64,000 bases of DNA from Geodermatophilus sabuli (GTDB lineage Bacteria; Actinomycetota; Actinomycetes; Mycobacteriales; Geodermatophilaceae), in contig NZ_JAAGWF010000027.1 in NCBI RefSeq assembly GCF_010686765.1, positions 1 to 64,000 on the forward strand, written 5' to 3'. The stretch's first letter is position 1. Each line of letters starts with the position of its first letter. The notes beneath the pieces were generated by a model. The model saw nothing but the letters and a program-made list of their open reading frames with translations, did not search any database and had not been told where the DNA came from. Both the position numbers and the translations under genes were made by a program. Shown here in pieces: positions 8,344 to 16,455 of the stretch.

Positions 8344-9165
8344 TCAGAGACGGCAGTAGCGCCCACCGTCGTTGTAGACCCTCTCCACGAGGCCCGTGTG
8401 GTTGAACCTGATCCGCAGGCACCCGTAGCCGGTGTTGGCGGCCTCCATGACACTGCTGAACTGGTTGAACAAGGCGTTGATGAGGATGCTGCATCCCGCA
8501 CCGGCCGCGTGAGCGACGACTGCCGCGCCAGGGCCGGTGTAGACCGTCACCGCGCCTCCGATCACGGCGCACGCGGCGTATGCACCGGTGTCCACAGCGA
8601 CCTGGACAGCCAACCGCCACTGCAGGAACGCGTCAGTGAGAGCCTGGGTCTGAGTGCGGGTGAGGTACAACGATCCGGTGCGGATGCCCCAGTCGAAATT
8701 CGCGCGGGCAGCTTCAGCCGGGTAGGCCCGGTAGTAGTCGACCATCAGGGCGAACCGGGTTGTGTTGTTGGCATACCGCAGGTCGGGGATGCCGCGCTGC
8801 TGCTGGTACGCCTGCAGCGCAGTGATGGTGCTGGGTCCGGCTTGGCCGTCTACGCGAAGTCCTGCGTTTGCGATGGAGTTGAGCGCTCGCTGGAGGACCG
8901 CGACGCACTCGCCCTGGGTGCCCATGCCGACGTCGCCGCACATCGGCATCATCGGGTCGAAGCGCCATTGCTGGCCGGTGTCGGTGGTGAACGTCTCCCC
9001 TAGGTGGGGCAGGGGCTGAGCGGCGTTCGCGGTGGCGGGGGCGGTGAGGCTCATGCCCAGGAGGATGGCTGCGGCGATGGCGGTGGCGATGAGGCGCTGC
9101 CATACCGGTTGACCGGCGGTCCAGGTGAACCGCGTGCGGGTGTCGAGCGCGCCAGTGGACTGCAT
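8344..9165 (-). CDS. Secreted protein with peptidoglycan-binding-like domain
   Basis: A 273-aa protein with an N-terminal export signal (residues about 22-50, ending ...LTAPATANAAQ). Next comes a short peptidoglycan-binding-1-like repeat: 'CVAVLQRALNSIANAGLRVDGQAGPSTITALQAYQQQRGI' in outline, where the DGxxGPxTxxAL pattern is diagnostic. The C-terminal 130 residues contain an Ala/Gly-rich hydrophobic stretch and paired cysteines; I do not recognise that part. A good AGGAAGGA sits upstream of the ATG. The upstream neighbour in the same direction is the DUF2510 protein, 54 bp away. A cell-wall-associated role is likely; an effector role is speculation. Confidence 0.65.
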   Translation of the reverse strand: MQSTGALDTRTRFTWTAGQPVWQRLIATAIAAAILLGMSLTAPATANAAQPLPHLGETFTTDTGQQWRFDPMMPMCGDVGMGTQGECVAVLQRALNSIANAGLRVDGQAGPSTITALQAYQQQRGIPDLRYANNTTRFALMVDYYRAYPAEAARANFDWGIRTGSLYLTRTQTQALTDAFLQWRLAVQVAVDTGAYAACAVIGGAVTVYTGPGAAVVAHAAGAGCSILINALFNQFSSVMEAANTGYGCLRIRFNHTGLVERVYNDGGRYCRL

Positions 9166-9219
9166 GGCTACGTCCTTCCTTGAAGTTGCGGCGGGCCGGG
9201 TGGTGCGAGGAGGGGTGGT

Positions 9220-9618
9220 TCAGGAAGCGGCGGGGCGAGTCCGGTTGGTCCACTGCTGGCCGTCGAAATAGCGCTCGACCCCCGCAGTTGCGGACGGGTC
9301 CGGCCACCAGCCACCCGAGGTGGCGCCTGCGTTCTGCTGCGGCTGGTAGGAGCCGGTCGTGGGGTAGCCGTGCGCTCCGATGATCACGGGCATACCGGTC
9401 ATGAGGGAGGGGACGCTACGGCTGGCCATGGCGAGGGAAACGACCCAGCCGATCAGGCTCCAGCCGAGGAGGACGTTGATGACCGCGACGCTGCCCCGAT
9501 CAGGGACGCGACGCGTGAACGCGATGATCGTGGGGAGCAAGTAGAAGCCCCCGGCGATCAGGAGGAGAATCAGCAGCGCACCGCTGCCGTCGTCACTGGT
9601 GGCCGCGTAGATGTCCAT
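9220..9618 (-). CDS. Superinfection-immunity (Imm) membrane protein with DUF2510 tail
   Basis: A 132-aa protein with two membrane helices that match the superinfection immunity domain (T4 Imm-like): GGFYLLPTIIAFTRRV followed by 'NVLLGWSLIGWVVSLAMA'. The C terminus is a DUF2510 motif (GGWWPDPSATAGVERYFDGQ, then QWTNRTRP). Imm proteins block entry of phage DNA at the membrane in T4; bacterial homologues are widespread and often of unknown role. I start at ATG 9618 because it lies directly before the first helix with AAGGCGA upstream. The longer frame to 9798 adds unrelated sequence. Confidence 0.75.
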   Translation of the reverse strand: MDIYAATSDDGSGALLILLLIAGGFYLLPTIIAFTRRVPDRGSVAVINVLLGWSLIGWVVSLAMASRSVPSLMTGMPVIIGAHGYPTTGSYQPQQNAGATSGGWWPDPSATAGVERYFDGQQWTNRTRPAAS

Positions 9619-9891
9619 GAGGATCGCCTTTTCATCGGGTGAGGCGGCGCCAACGGCACCGATCCGGTGGACAAAGCATGTTGGAAATGGGGGTGGCGGT
9701 CTTCGGGAAACTTCTCCAAGTGCAGCCAGTTCTCTTGCCTCACCTACGAACTGACTGACCAGCGGCGGGCCTGGCCTCTTGGGCCAACAGCAAGACATCC
9801 TCGCCAGATCGGCCTCTAGGTCTTAGTGCCCGGCCGGGGGGCAAGGGGCAGCCTGGCTAGGCTTGCCCTCCCGCGGTGAGCGGATGGGGAG

Positions 9892-10980
9892 ATGATGGCC
9901 GGGCTCGAGGACGACGAGGTCACCGGAAGCTGGTACGACCGTTCCCGTCGCATTGCGGCGTTCGCGTGGCTGTATCACGCCGGCCTGGTGCAACTCGCGG
10001 CCGTCGTCCTGCACGGGCGCGGGGACAGGCGGACCCGCGCGGTCTGGTCCAGCTTGGTCGTGCGCGACATGGTGACCGCCGCGCTCTGGCGGCGGCGCAC
10101 TGCCCCCGCCGCTCTGGCAAGCGTCGCGCTGCTCACCGATGTCGGCGCGGCTGCACTGCTGCGGGACCGGATCTCCGCCTCTCGCATGCAGGCCGACCGA
10201 TCCATAGGGCAGTTCGGCGTCGCGTCAGGGTGGGCGCTGCTCCTCGACCAACGGAAGGCACGAGTCACCCCGCTGTTGCTCATCCCGCTGGTGCAACAGA
10301 TGGCGTACTGCCGGATCTGGCGACTCGATCGTCGCAGCACTGCCCAGTACCTCCTGCGGGAGATGGCTTGGGCGACGGCCTCGTTGTGGGCGGTTGCGGG
10401 CCTGCGGTCACAACTGGAGGCGGCAGCCCGCACCGAGCAGCGGATCGCGGACGTTCAACGGGAGACGAGAAAGCTGCAGGAGGAGGAGGCTGCCGAGGTC
10501 GGGGTGTGGTTCCGTTTCCATGAGCGGCTCTCCGTCTTCAGCAACGTCCGTTCCCGGGCCCAGTTGCAGAGCCTTGCGCAGCCATCGGAGGCACGACCCG
10601 GGTACGAGCGGGTCGCGGACCTGGCTCAAGCGGAGCACCACCGCTTCCGGCGTGACCCGTCCTTGATGACACTGAATGCGCTCGTCGCCAGGATGTTGGC
10701 CAGCCGACCCCCTGGTGAGGGTTCGTCATGGGCCGATGCACTCGGCAGCGACGAAGTCGTCGAACTGGAAGTCCACATCGACGACGTTCGGTGGCTGGTG
10801 GACCTGGCGAAGTCATCGACGAGTCCTTTTGTGATCCAGACCGACATCCGACCCACCGCCGTACATGTGGAGGTCCGTTCGGCACGGTTCGACGTGATGG
10901 AGGCGCCCGACGGCTGGTCGGTCGTTGCCGTGGACGCGGGGTCGGTTCTGCGTGGTGCTCTGCCCAGGCTGCTGGCATGA
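9892..10980 (+). CDS. Membrane sensor-like protein, degenerate partner of a histidine kinase
   Basis: A 362-aa protein with about five hydrophobic segments in residues 20-170, then a coiled-coil-like linker (RTEQRIADVQRETRKLQEEE) and a soluble C-terminal domain. The architecture mirrors the kinase encoded next (helices, then a 'TDELAEQVARHERQRAVAEKEL' linker), but no phospho-acceptor His block, N box or glycine-rich ATP lid is visible. It therefore looks like a sensor half or a decayed kinase. ATGA overlap with the kinase gene (10977) implies a coupled operon. The start is uncertain: two adjacent ATGs at 9892 and 9895 follow GGGGAG closely. Confidence 0.6.
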   Translation: MMAGLEDDEVTGSWYDRSRRIAAFAWLYHAGLVQLAAVVLHGRGDRRTRAVWSSLVVRDMVTAALWRRRTAPAALASVALLTDVGAAALLRDRISASRMQADRSIGQFGVASGWALLLDQRKARVTPLLLIPLVQQMAYCRIWRLDRRSTAQYLLREMAWATASLWAVAGLRSQLEAAARTEQRIADVQRETRKLQEEEAAEVGVWFRFHERLSVFSNVRSRAQLQSLAQPSEARPGYERVADLAQAEHHRFRRDPSLMTLNALVARMLASRPPGEGSSWADALGSDEVVELEVHIDDVRWLVDLAKSSTSPFVIQTDIRPTAVHVEVRSARFDVMEAPDGWSVVAVDAGSVLRGALPRLLA

Positions 10981-12140
10981 CGGCCGAAGACCCGGACCGG
11001 TACGACGTCGGACTCGGGTCCTATCGCAGCGTGCTCTTCGGGATCCTCCGTGTGATCGGGACGGAAGCCCTCGCCTGGACCACCTTGGGGATGATCAAAG
11101 GTCATACAGCGCCGCGCCGGCTGTTGATCTGCGCCGGGATGAACACCGCCGCAATCGCCAGGCTCGCACGGAAGTTGCGGGCCAGACCTGAGCTGCTCGA
11201 CGACGCCGGCTGGATCCAACGCGAATCACTGCTGGCGTTCTGCCGATATCTGGTCTACCCGGCCATCACCACCAGACGCAGCTACTGGCGTCGGCCCGCC
11301 AGTGACGCGCCGTTCTTCATACAGACCTGGACGCCGATCGCTCTGTACGGAGCAGGGCTCGGAGCTCGCGGCGCGCTCGTCGCAGGCTCGGTCTACGGTC
11401 CGCTGGCGCACCTCGCGGCTGCCGCGTTGAACGGGGAACGACAGGATTCCCCGGTCGAGGTCCGCCGTAGCGTTCTCGGGTACTCCGTCGGCACGGTCGT
11501 CGCCGGCGTCTTTACCGCCAACATGGCATCCACGCTAAAGGCTGCCCGGACAGACGAGTTGGCGGAGCAAGTCGCTCGCCACGAGAGGCAGCGTGCCGTA
11601 GCCGAGAAGGAACTCGCCGAGGTTGCATTCGGTCGATGGAAGGACTCGCTGGCCGACCTCGCTGAAGCAGTCGTGCGTCAACTCGAGCCGGCGGACGCCG
11701 TGCAGTTGCTCCGTGAGATAGACGCCGAACTGACCCCGGACATCGATACGGCCGTGACCGCGCGTGGGACCGTCGAGGAGGTGATCGACAGGGCTGAGCG
11801 CGACCACGCAGTGCAGGTGACGCGCGACGTCCTCGGGCCCGACCAGGTCAGTCTGCCGTCCCTCCAGGCGATCCACCTGGTGATACACACCGCCCTCGGC
11901 AACGTCCGTCGGCATTCTGGAGTAGCGGCGGCCCGGGTGGCCTATCGAGCCTGGCCCGACGGCTTCACCGTCGTCGTCGAGGACGCCGGACGCGGGCCCG
12001 GAGAACCGCTCGACATCTTCGACCCACACCACGCGCTCGGCCATGCCGACGCCTATCTGCGCGGCCTCGGCGGAGGACTGAGCCTCGAGCCACGACCAGG
12101 CGGCGGGACGATCCTCACTGCTACATGGACGGGAAGATGA
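10977..12140 (+). CDS. Sensor histidine kinase-like protein with HATPase_c domain
   Basis: A 387-aa protein: N-terminal hydrophobic segments (about 20-200), a charged coiled coil, then a C-terminal GHKL ATPase region. N-box-like sequence is 'LGNVRRHSGVAAARVAY', the G1 box is VVVEDAGRGPG, and the end 'LRGLGGGLSLEPRPGGGTIL' fits the G2 box and final strand. This is the NarX/DesK-like style of ATPase paired with LuxR-type regulators. A classical DHp His is not obvious. Start ATG overlaps the upstream membrane gene, and its stop overlaps the response-regulator start, so all three are one operon. Confidence 0.75.
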   Translation: MTAEDPDRYDVGLGSYRSVLFGILRVIGTEALAWTTLGMIKGHTAPRRLLICAGMNTAAIARLARKLRARPELLDDAGWIQRESLLAFCRYLVYPAITTRRSYWRRPASDAPFFIQTWTPIALYGAGLGARGALVAGSVYGPLAHLAAAALNGERQDSPVEVRRSVLGYSVGTVVAGVFTANMASTLKAARTDELAEQVARHERQRAVAEKELAEVAFGRWKDSLADLAEAVVRQLEPADAVQLLREIDAELTPDIDTAVTARGTVEEVIDRAERDHAVQVTRDVLGPDQVSLPSLQAIHLVIHTALGNVRRHSGVAAARVAYRAWPDGFTVVVEDAGRGPGEPLDIFDPHHALGHADAYLRGLGGGLSLEPRPGGGTILTATWTGR

Positions 12141-12853
12141 CAGAACCGACCGACGACTCACCGACCGCAGTTCTGCTGATCGATGACCGCAGTGTGATCC
12201 GCGAAGCGGCGGAAGCGCTTCTCCGACCGCACGGCTTCGACGTCCACACCGTCGATGCGGTGGACGCCTTCGAGCGGGCCCTGACCAGCAGGACGTTCGC
12301 CATCGTGATGATCGACTACCTCCTGCAGTCCGATCCGGTGAAGCGCCGCGCCGAAGGCACGCCCAATGGGTTGTCTCTGGTGACAGCGGTCCGCGCGACG
12401 CAGCCGGGCGCCCGCATCGTGCTCTTCTCCGAAGGCCTCGAGCAGGAGATGGTCCTACGCCAGGCCCGCGAAGCCGGAGTTGACGGGATGATCACAAAAG
12501 GAGACACGTGGGAACGGGTGGCCCACGGCTTGAGACAGGTGCTGGATCCGGGTGTCGTCGAGTACGTCTCGCCATCTCTACGCCGGCCCAGCACCCCGCG
12601 GCAGACAGGGTTCGGTGCATTGACGCCCGCAGAGGTGAGCTTTCTCAAGAGGTTCGTCGCGCATCCGGGCACGCGCGCGCAGATGATGGCCGACCAAGGT
12701 CTGACCCCAGGAAACTTCGACGCCCTGATCAACAGCATCAAGCGCAAGGTCACCGACCACATGAACCTGAGCGGGGACCCGCGCGCCACCGGGGACCGAC
12801 TGATCTCCAACGAAGTCCTGTTGCAGTGGGCGATGGAACGCGGCGTCGAGTAA
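12137..12853 (+). CDS. Response regulator with an unusual DNA-binding C terminus
   Basis: A 238-aa receiver protein. The receiver has the acidic pair in LLIDDRS, the phospho-acceptor Asp in IVMIDYLLQ and a conserved-type Lys in GMITKGD. The C-terminal segment from about residue 160 begins LTPAEVSFLKRF and contains 'LTPGNFDALINSIKRKV', which occupies the place of the LuxR helix-turn-helix but differs clearly from it. Start at 12137 is preferred because it overlaps the kinase stop as ATGA and has GGGAAG upstream; a 12125 ATG would lengthen it by four residues. It probably controls genes in or near this accessory zone. Confidence 0.75.
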   Translation: MTEPTDDSPTAVLLIDDRSVIREAAEALLRPHGFDVHTVDAVDAFERALTSRTFAIVMIDYLLQSDPVKRRAEGTPNGLSLVTAVRATQPGARIVLFSEGLEQEMVLRQAREAGVDGMITKGDTWERVAHGLRQVLDPGVVEYVSPSLRRPSTPRQTGFGALTPAEVSFLKRFVAHPGTRAQMMADQGLTPGNFDALINSIKRKVTDHMNLSGDPRATGDRLISNEVLLQWAMERGVE

Positions 12854-12857
12854 GGGG

Positions 12858-13016
12858 TCATCTCCATACCGCGAATGTGGCGGTGCTGGTCGGGTCGAGG
12901 ATCCGTCCGCACCCGCTGCACACATCGGGCCACACCATCTTTGCCACCTCGATGGCTGGAACGCCGGCACAGCGGCCGTGGACGGAACCGAGACAGGCCG
13001 GACGGAGAAGACGCAC
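12858..13016 (-). CDS. Possible 52-aa cysteine-containing small protein
   Basis: From GTG 13016 the reading frame gives a 52-aa product with four Cys: CLGSVHGRC and later DVCSGCGR. The paired spacing hints at a zinc knuckle. No convincing ribosome site is seen, and the frame also reads open upstream to 13142. This is the only plausible gene in the 479 bp between the response regulator and the left attachment repeat. Confidence 0.3.
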   Translation of the reverse strand: MRLLRPACLGSVHGRCAGVPAIEVAKMVWPDVCSGCGRILDPTSTATFAVWR

Positions 13017-13332
13017 GACCCGGGCCTGGTCGGGTTCCCCTCCGCGGGCACGACTGTCATCGCAGTGGCGTCGCCTCGAAACTGGCGTCGGTAAGGCCGC
13101 CTTGCGTGACGTGCACGACCGGGCGAGTGGTCCGTCCTCCAAGTCGCGGCAATACCGGGCCGGCGTCGGCCCGATAGCTCAGCGGCGCGAGCGGCAGCTT
13201 CGCATCTTCTCCGTGCGTCAAACACTGGCCAGAGCCGCTGATCAGCGGTCAACAGGGCCAGCACCGCCAAGGCACGGAAGGGCGGAGCAGGTCCGGCGCA
13301 GCTGCGCAACTGGGCATCTGTACTGGTCGCTG

Positions 13333-13380
13333 CGTGGAGCGGGTGACCGGGATCGAACCGGCATGGCCAGCTTGGAAGGC
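13333..13380. repeat. Left attachment repeat (attL-like), copy of tRNA-Gly 3' part
   Basis: These 48 bases are identical to 29710-29757, the 3' half of the tRNA-Gly(TCC) gene from the anticodon loop to CCA plus two bases. Identity ends abruptly after the anticodon loop. It is the expected product of site-specific integration into a tRNA gene: the intact tRNA at the right end and the partial copy here bound the element. Confidence 0.9.
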
Positions 13381-13442
13381 GGGGCCTTGTGACCCTATCT
13401 GTCCTGGTCAGCGGCTTGCTGAAGCCGCCCGGAAGCCGGATA

Positions 13443-13462
13443 TGACCTATTCATGACCTATC
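13443..13462. repeat. Arm-type site candidate, left (TGACCTAT twice)
   Basis: TGACCTATTCATGACCTATC is repeated exactly at 29589-29608, just inside the other end of the element. Each copy holds TGACCTAT twice, 11 bp apart. Paired sites inside both attachment ends are typical of integrase or excisionase arm binding. Confidence 0.6.
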
Positions 13463-13568
13463 GCTCGGAGGTGGTCCCTCGCTGCCCTTGTCTGGTTCTC
13501 CGTCGGCGGCGTGCTGGTAGACGTGGGCGGCGGCGGGGAGGAGTGACCGCCGGCGCATCAGTTCCTTA

Positions 13569-14451
13569 GAGCTCATTTCAGAATGGCATCCAGGTGCCGG
13601 AAGCAGATCAGCGCGCAGGCCAGCTGGAGGAGCCCGAGGTGGAGGTCGGCGCGCCGCTCGTATCGGGTGCGTAGTCGTTTGAAGGCGTGCAGCCAGGCGA
13701 AGCCGCGCTCGACGACCCAGCGCTGTTTGCCCAGGCCGGAGCCGTGCGCGACGCCGCGGCGGGCGATCTTCGGGGTGATGCCCCGGTCGCGGAGCTGGCG
13801 GCGGTGGATGTCGTAGTCGTAGCCGCGGTCGGCCAGGAGCTGCCGAGGGCGGCGTCGTGGCCGGCCGCGTAGCCCGCGGATCGGCGGTATGGCGTCCACC
13901 AGGGGCAGCAGCTGGGTGACGTCGTTGCGGTTGCCGCCGGTGATGCTCACCGCCAGCGGGAGGCCGCCGGCGTCGCAGATCAGGCGGTGCTTGCAGCCAG
14001 GACGAGCGCGGTCGACCGGTGATGGGCCGACGTGGGCCCCCTTTGAGCGCGCGCACGTGGGAGCCGTCGATCGCGCAGACGTCGAGGTTCAGCTCGCCGA
14101 GTGCGCGTAGCTGGGCCAGCAGCTGCTCGTGCAGGGCGGGCCAGACGCCGGCGGCGGTCCAGTCCCGCAGCCGCCGCCAGCAGGTGATGCCCGAGCAGCC
14201 GACCACCGAGGCAGGGAGCTGGTTCCAGGCGATGCCGGTCTTGAGCACGAACACGATGCCGGCCAGGGCGGCCCGGTCATCGACCGGCCGGCGACCCGGA
14301 TGCCGGTAGCGACGGGGCTTGGGCGGTGGGAGCAGCGGAGCGATCTGCTTCCAGAGCCGGTCAGGGACGAGGTCCTTGATCACCTCCCCGAGGGTCGCCA
14401 GCAGCCACCGAGGCGCGAAGCAGACGCGCCGACGTCATTCAGAAACGATCT
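13569..14451 (-). mobile_element. IS5-family insertion sequence, 883 bp
   Basis: Ends are imperfect terminal inverted repeats: left GAGCTCATTTCAGAATGGC, right (reverse complement) GAGATCGTTTCTGAATGAC, 15 of 19 identical. TTA flanks both ends (13566-13568 and 14452-14454) as the target duplication, as expected for IS5-family members that duplicate 2-4 bp. It contains one transposase gene with a frame change. Size fits the IS427-like group of the family. It sits inside an integrase gene, so it arrived after the element formed. Confidence 0.9.
13573..14383 (-). CDS. IS5-family transposase, two overlapping frames
   Basis: The N-terminal frame starts at ATG 14383 (MIKDLVPDRLWKQIAPLLPP) and carries the first catalytic Asp in LDVCAIDGSHVRALKGG. 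The C-terminal frame ending at 13573 carries the second Asp in LLADRGYDYD and the downstream E in RWVVERGFAWLH, so the DDE triad is complete only across both frames. The switch falls near 14040-14047 at an AAAGGGGG run and needs a +1 (or -2) change. This may be programmed frameshifting or a decay mutation; frame A continues open past the IS end, which argues that there is no selected stop. Confidence 0.8.
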
Positions 14452-14778
14452 CTTAGTCGTCGCACCGGTCGCCGGAGCAAGGGTGGCGCTGGTGTGGCGG
14501 AGCTCGTGGGGCCGGACGGCCGGCAGGTCGATGGCGTCCGTGGCGCGCCGGAACGTCGAGTTCCAGTGGCTGCCCGCTAGCTAGCCGCCGACCTGGTGGC
14601 GAACAGGAGCGCGTCTGGAGTAGCGACGACGTCCTTCTCCAGAGGCTGCTCTAGGCGACCGCAACGGCGTCCAGGAGGTCGCGGTGGAGACGTCAACCAG
14701 CGTACCCCTGATGTCGACTTGCTTTCCGGGTCATCGCACCATCACTATAGCTGCGTCGACTCTAGGGGGAGGTCGAGC

Positions 14779-16083
14779 GTGGCCATCGGATATAACGACG
14801 GTCGACTCCTTATTCATCTTCACTTTCAAAAACCGAGCCGCTGGATGCACAGGCGTGTAGAGCGCGTCGACTTCATAAGCGACAACCTGTGTAGACACCA
14901 CGTCAGCCTAGATTTCGACGTGCAGCGTGCCTCCGTAGTACAAGTTGCGCGGACCGCAGGATGGATGCCGACTTCCCTCTTGCTGCCGCTCGGACTGATG
15001 GCCAAAGACCCGCCGCTTACCAGTTTTGACCTTCGCGACGACGCCGGAGTCAGTCGTCCATTGCTCACTAGTCAGGAGACGGCCGAGGCGGCTCACCAGG
15101 CACTACGCTACGTGGCATCTAAAATTCTGCAACCTCAGGTTCTGAGCGATGCTAGCCGGCGCACGCTATGGGACATCGTTAGTCGCCCGGCGAGCGAGGC
15201 TGAGAGTGCCCTCAAGGGCTGGTATGACCCGACTACGCACACCTATGCAGCCGGCTCGGAGGAGAGTCGCCTCATGGGTGATGCTGCATTCAAGCTGATC
15301 GTCAGTGAACTGGTGGATAACTACATCGCCCTGACTCCCATTGATCCAACCACGACACGGCAACTCTTGAAGTACTCTTACGTGTCTGATGTCCCGTGGG
15401 AGGCGCCGCGCCTCGTTGATCGAATTTTCGGAACGTCGGCACGGTTTACTTTCCCGGTCGCGGCCGGAGCGAGTTACAGTTACCATTTCGAGCTCGCAGC
15501 CCCTGAGAATTCGGATGTTAGACGGCTCGCCTTGAGCGAGGTGGCAGGGGATCCTCCATCAGCAGCAAATGCTAAGAACTTAATGCGTGTTGACGGCAGG
15601 CGAGAGCAAATGCACGTATACGCACATGAGGCTGATCGCTCCGCGAACCACGCCGTAGTTGTGGACCTCGTTCCTCAAAGGAGAGGGTTGGTTAGGTACG
15701 CCTGGTTCGGCGCTCTCTATGCGAGCGTTGCACTCGTGTCTGGCTACCTTTGGCAACTCTTCACTCGCCGGCTCGAAGACGCCAACGTTGAGGCACTTGG
15801 AGCCGCACTGCTACTCGTACCCGCTTTGATAGCTGTCTACGTCAGCCGGCCCGGAGAACATGGTATGGCCGCCCGGTTCGCCTTCGGGGCCCGTGTGGCT
15901 ATGGTCTTGGCCGCAGCGGCTGCAGTGCTCGGCAGCATTGCACTAGCCTTAGGATTCAAGGGGCTCGCGCTCGCCAACTTCTGGCTCGGCTCAAGCATTG
16001 GGGCGGTCCTGCCGACCCTGTACCTGTGGTATGTGTACCGGCGCTCCGGTGAGGTTATTGACTACGAGACCACTCGTGGCTAG
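14779..16083 (+). CDS. Unknown membrane protein of the element
   Basis: A 434-aa protein I do not recognise. Residues 1-290 are soluble, with mixed charge (starting MAIGYNDGRLLIHLHFQ) and no signal peptide. Four hydrophobic segments follow near the C terminus: WFGALYASVALVSGYLW, ALGAALLLVPALIAVYV, VAMVLAAAAAVLGSIALAL and FWLGSSIGAVLPTLYLWYVY. Cytoplasmic domain followed by a four-helix membrane tail is a layout seen in several defence effectors and sensors, but that is only an analogy. GTG 14779 has GGGGAGGT with a five-base spacer. Codon use is visibly less GC-biased than the core genes, consistent with transfer. Confidence 0.7.
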   Translation: MAIGYNDGRLLIHLHFQKPSRWMHRRVERVDFISDNLCRHHVSLDFDVQRASVVQVARTAGWMPTSLLLPLGLMAKDPPLTSFDLRDDAGVSRPLLTSQETAEAAHQALRYVASKILQPQVLSDASRRTLWDIVSRPASEAESALKGWYDPTTHTYAAGSEESRLMGDAAFKLIVSELVDNYIALTPIDPTTTRQLLKYSYVSDVPWEAPRLVDRIFGTSARFTFPVAAGASYSYHFELAAPENSDVRRLALSEVAGDPPSAANAKNLMRVDGRREQMHVYAHEADRSANHAVVVDLVPQRRGLVRYAWFGALYASVALVSGYLWQLFTRRLEDANVEALGAALLLVPALIAVYVSRPGEHGMAARFAFGARVAMVLAAAAAVLGSIALALGFKGLALANFWLGSSIGAVLPTLYLWYVYRRSGEVIDYETTRG

Positions 16084-16111
16084 GCTGCACGCTTCCCTGA
16101 GGAGGGGTCTC

Positions 16112-16297
16112 ATGTCGGTGGTGGCTCGCTGGTTGGACGACCGCCGGGTGGACTTCGGTGTCATGGATGTCGCCGAGGGCAAGCGCCCAGGAGCCGTTCT
16201 AGGGGACAAGGACCTACAGCGGCGTGCCGACGACAGGCTGCGCGAGCTTGAGCGCGAGCTCGAGTGTGAGCTCGCCGCCGCTGGCTCACCTAAGTGA
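16112..16297 (+). CDS. Small charged hypothetical protein, 61 aa
   Basis: Begins MSVVARWLDDRRVDFGVMDV and ends in a highly charged helix (DDRLRELERELECELAAAGS). GAGGAGG precedes the ATG by about six bases, one of the best ribosome sites in the element. It follows the unknown membrane protein by 28 bp on the same strand, so they may be co-expressed. No family recognised. Confidence 0.55.
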   Translation: MSVVARWLDDRRVDFGVMDVAEGKRPGAVLGDKDLQRRADDRLRELERELECELAAAGSPK

Positions 16298-16455
16298 GGC
16301 AGCGGTAGGGCGGCTGCCTTCGGGGGTCCCGCAGTTGCCTAGGGCCTGCGGGGTTGCTGGCTGCCTTTGACCTTGCACGCAACGTCTGCGCCACGCTCGG
16401 CCGTCAAGGAGTTGCTGGCCCGTCGGATCTACAGGGTGGCGCCTGTTAGTCGACG

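Larger units (their letters stand above)
13451..14690 (-). pseudogene. Integrase pseudogene, split by an IS5-family insertion
   Basis: Two blocks on the minus strand match the C-terminal half of the intact integrase at 16456-17592. The block left of the IS reads ELMRRRSLLPAAAHVYQHAA (compare ELMRRLGHSSPAAALVYQHAA), including the catalytic Tyr region. The block right of the IS (14455 to about 14690) matches the stretch that precedes it, at DNA level along 16620-16810, with in-frame stops. If the IS and one TTA copy are removed the two blocks join cleanly. The N-terminal half is missing. Its place next to the left attachment repeat suggests it was the element's own integrase. Confidence 0.8.

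Noticed and set aside
13171-13215. tRNA-like start 'GCCCGATAGCTCAG' next to the left attachment repeat
   Set aside because: The D-arm-like piece is followed by no anticodon arm or T arm that pairs; only the 13333-13380 piece is truly tRNA-derived.
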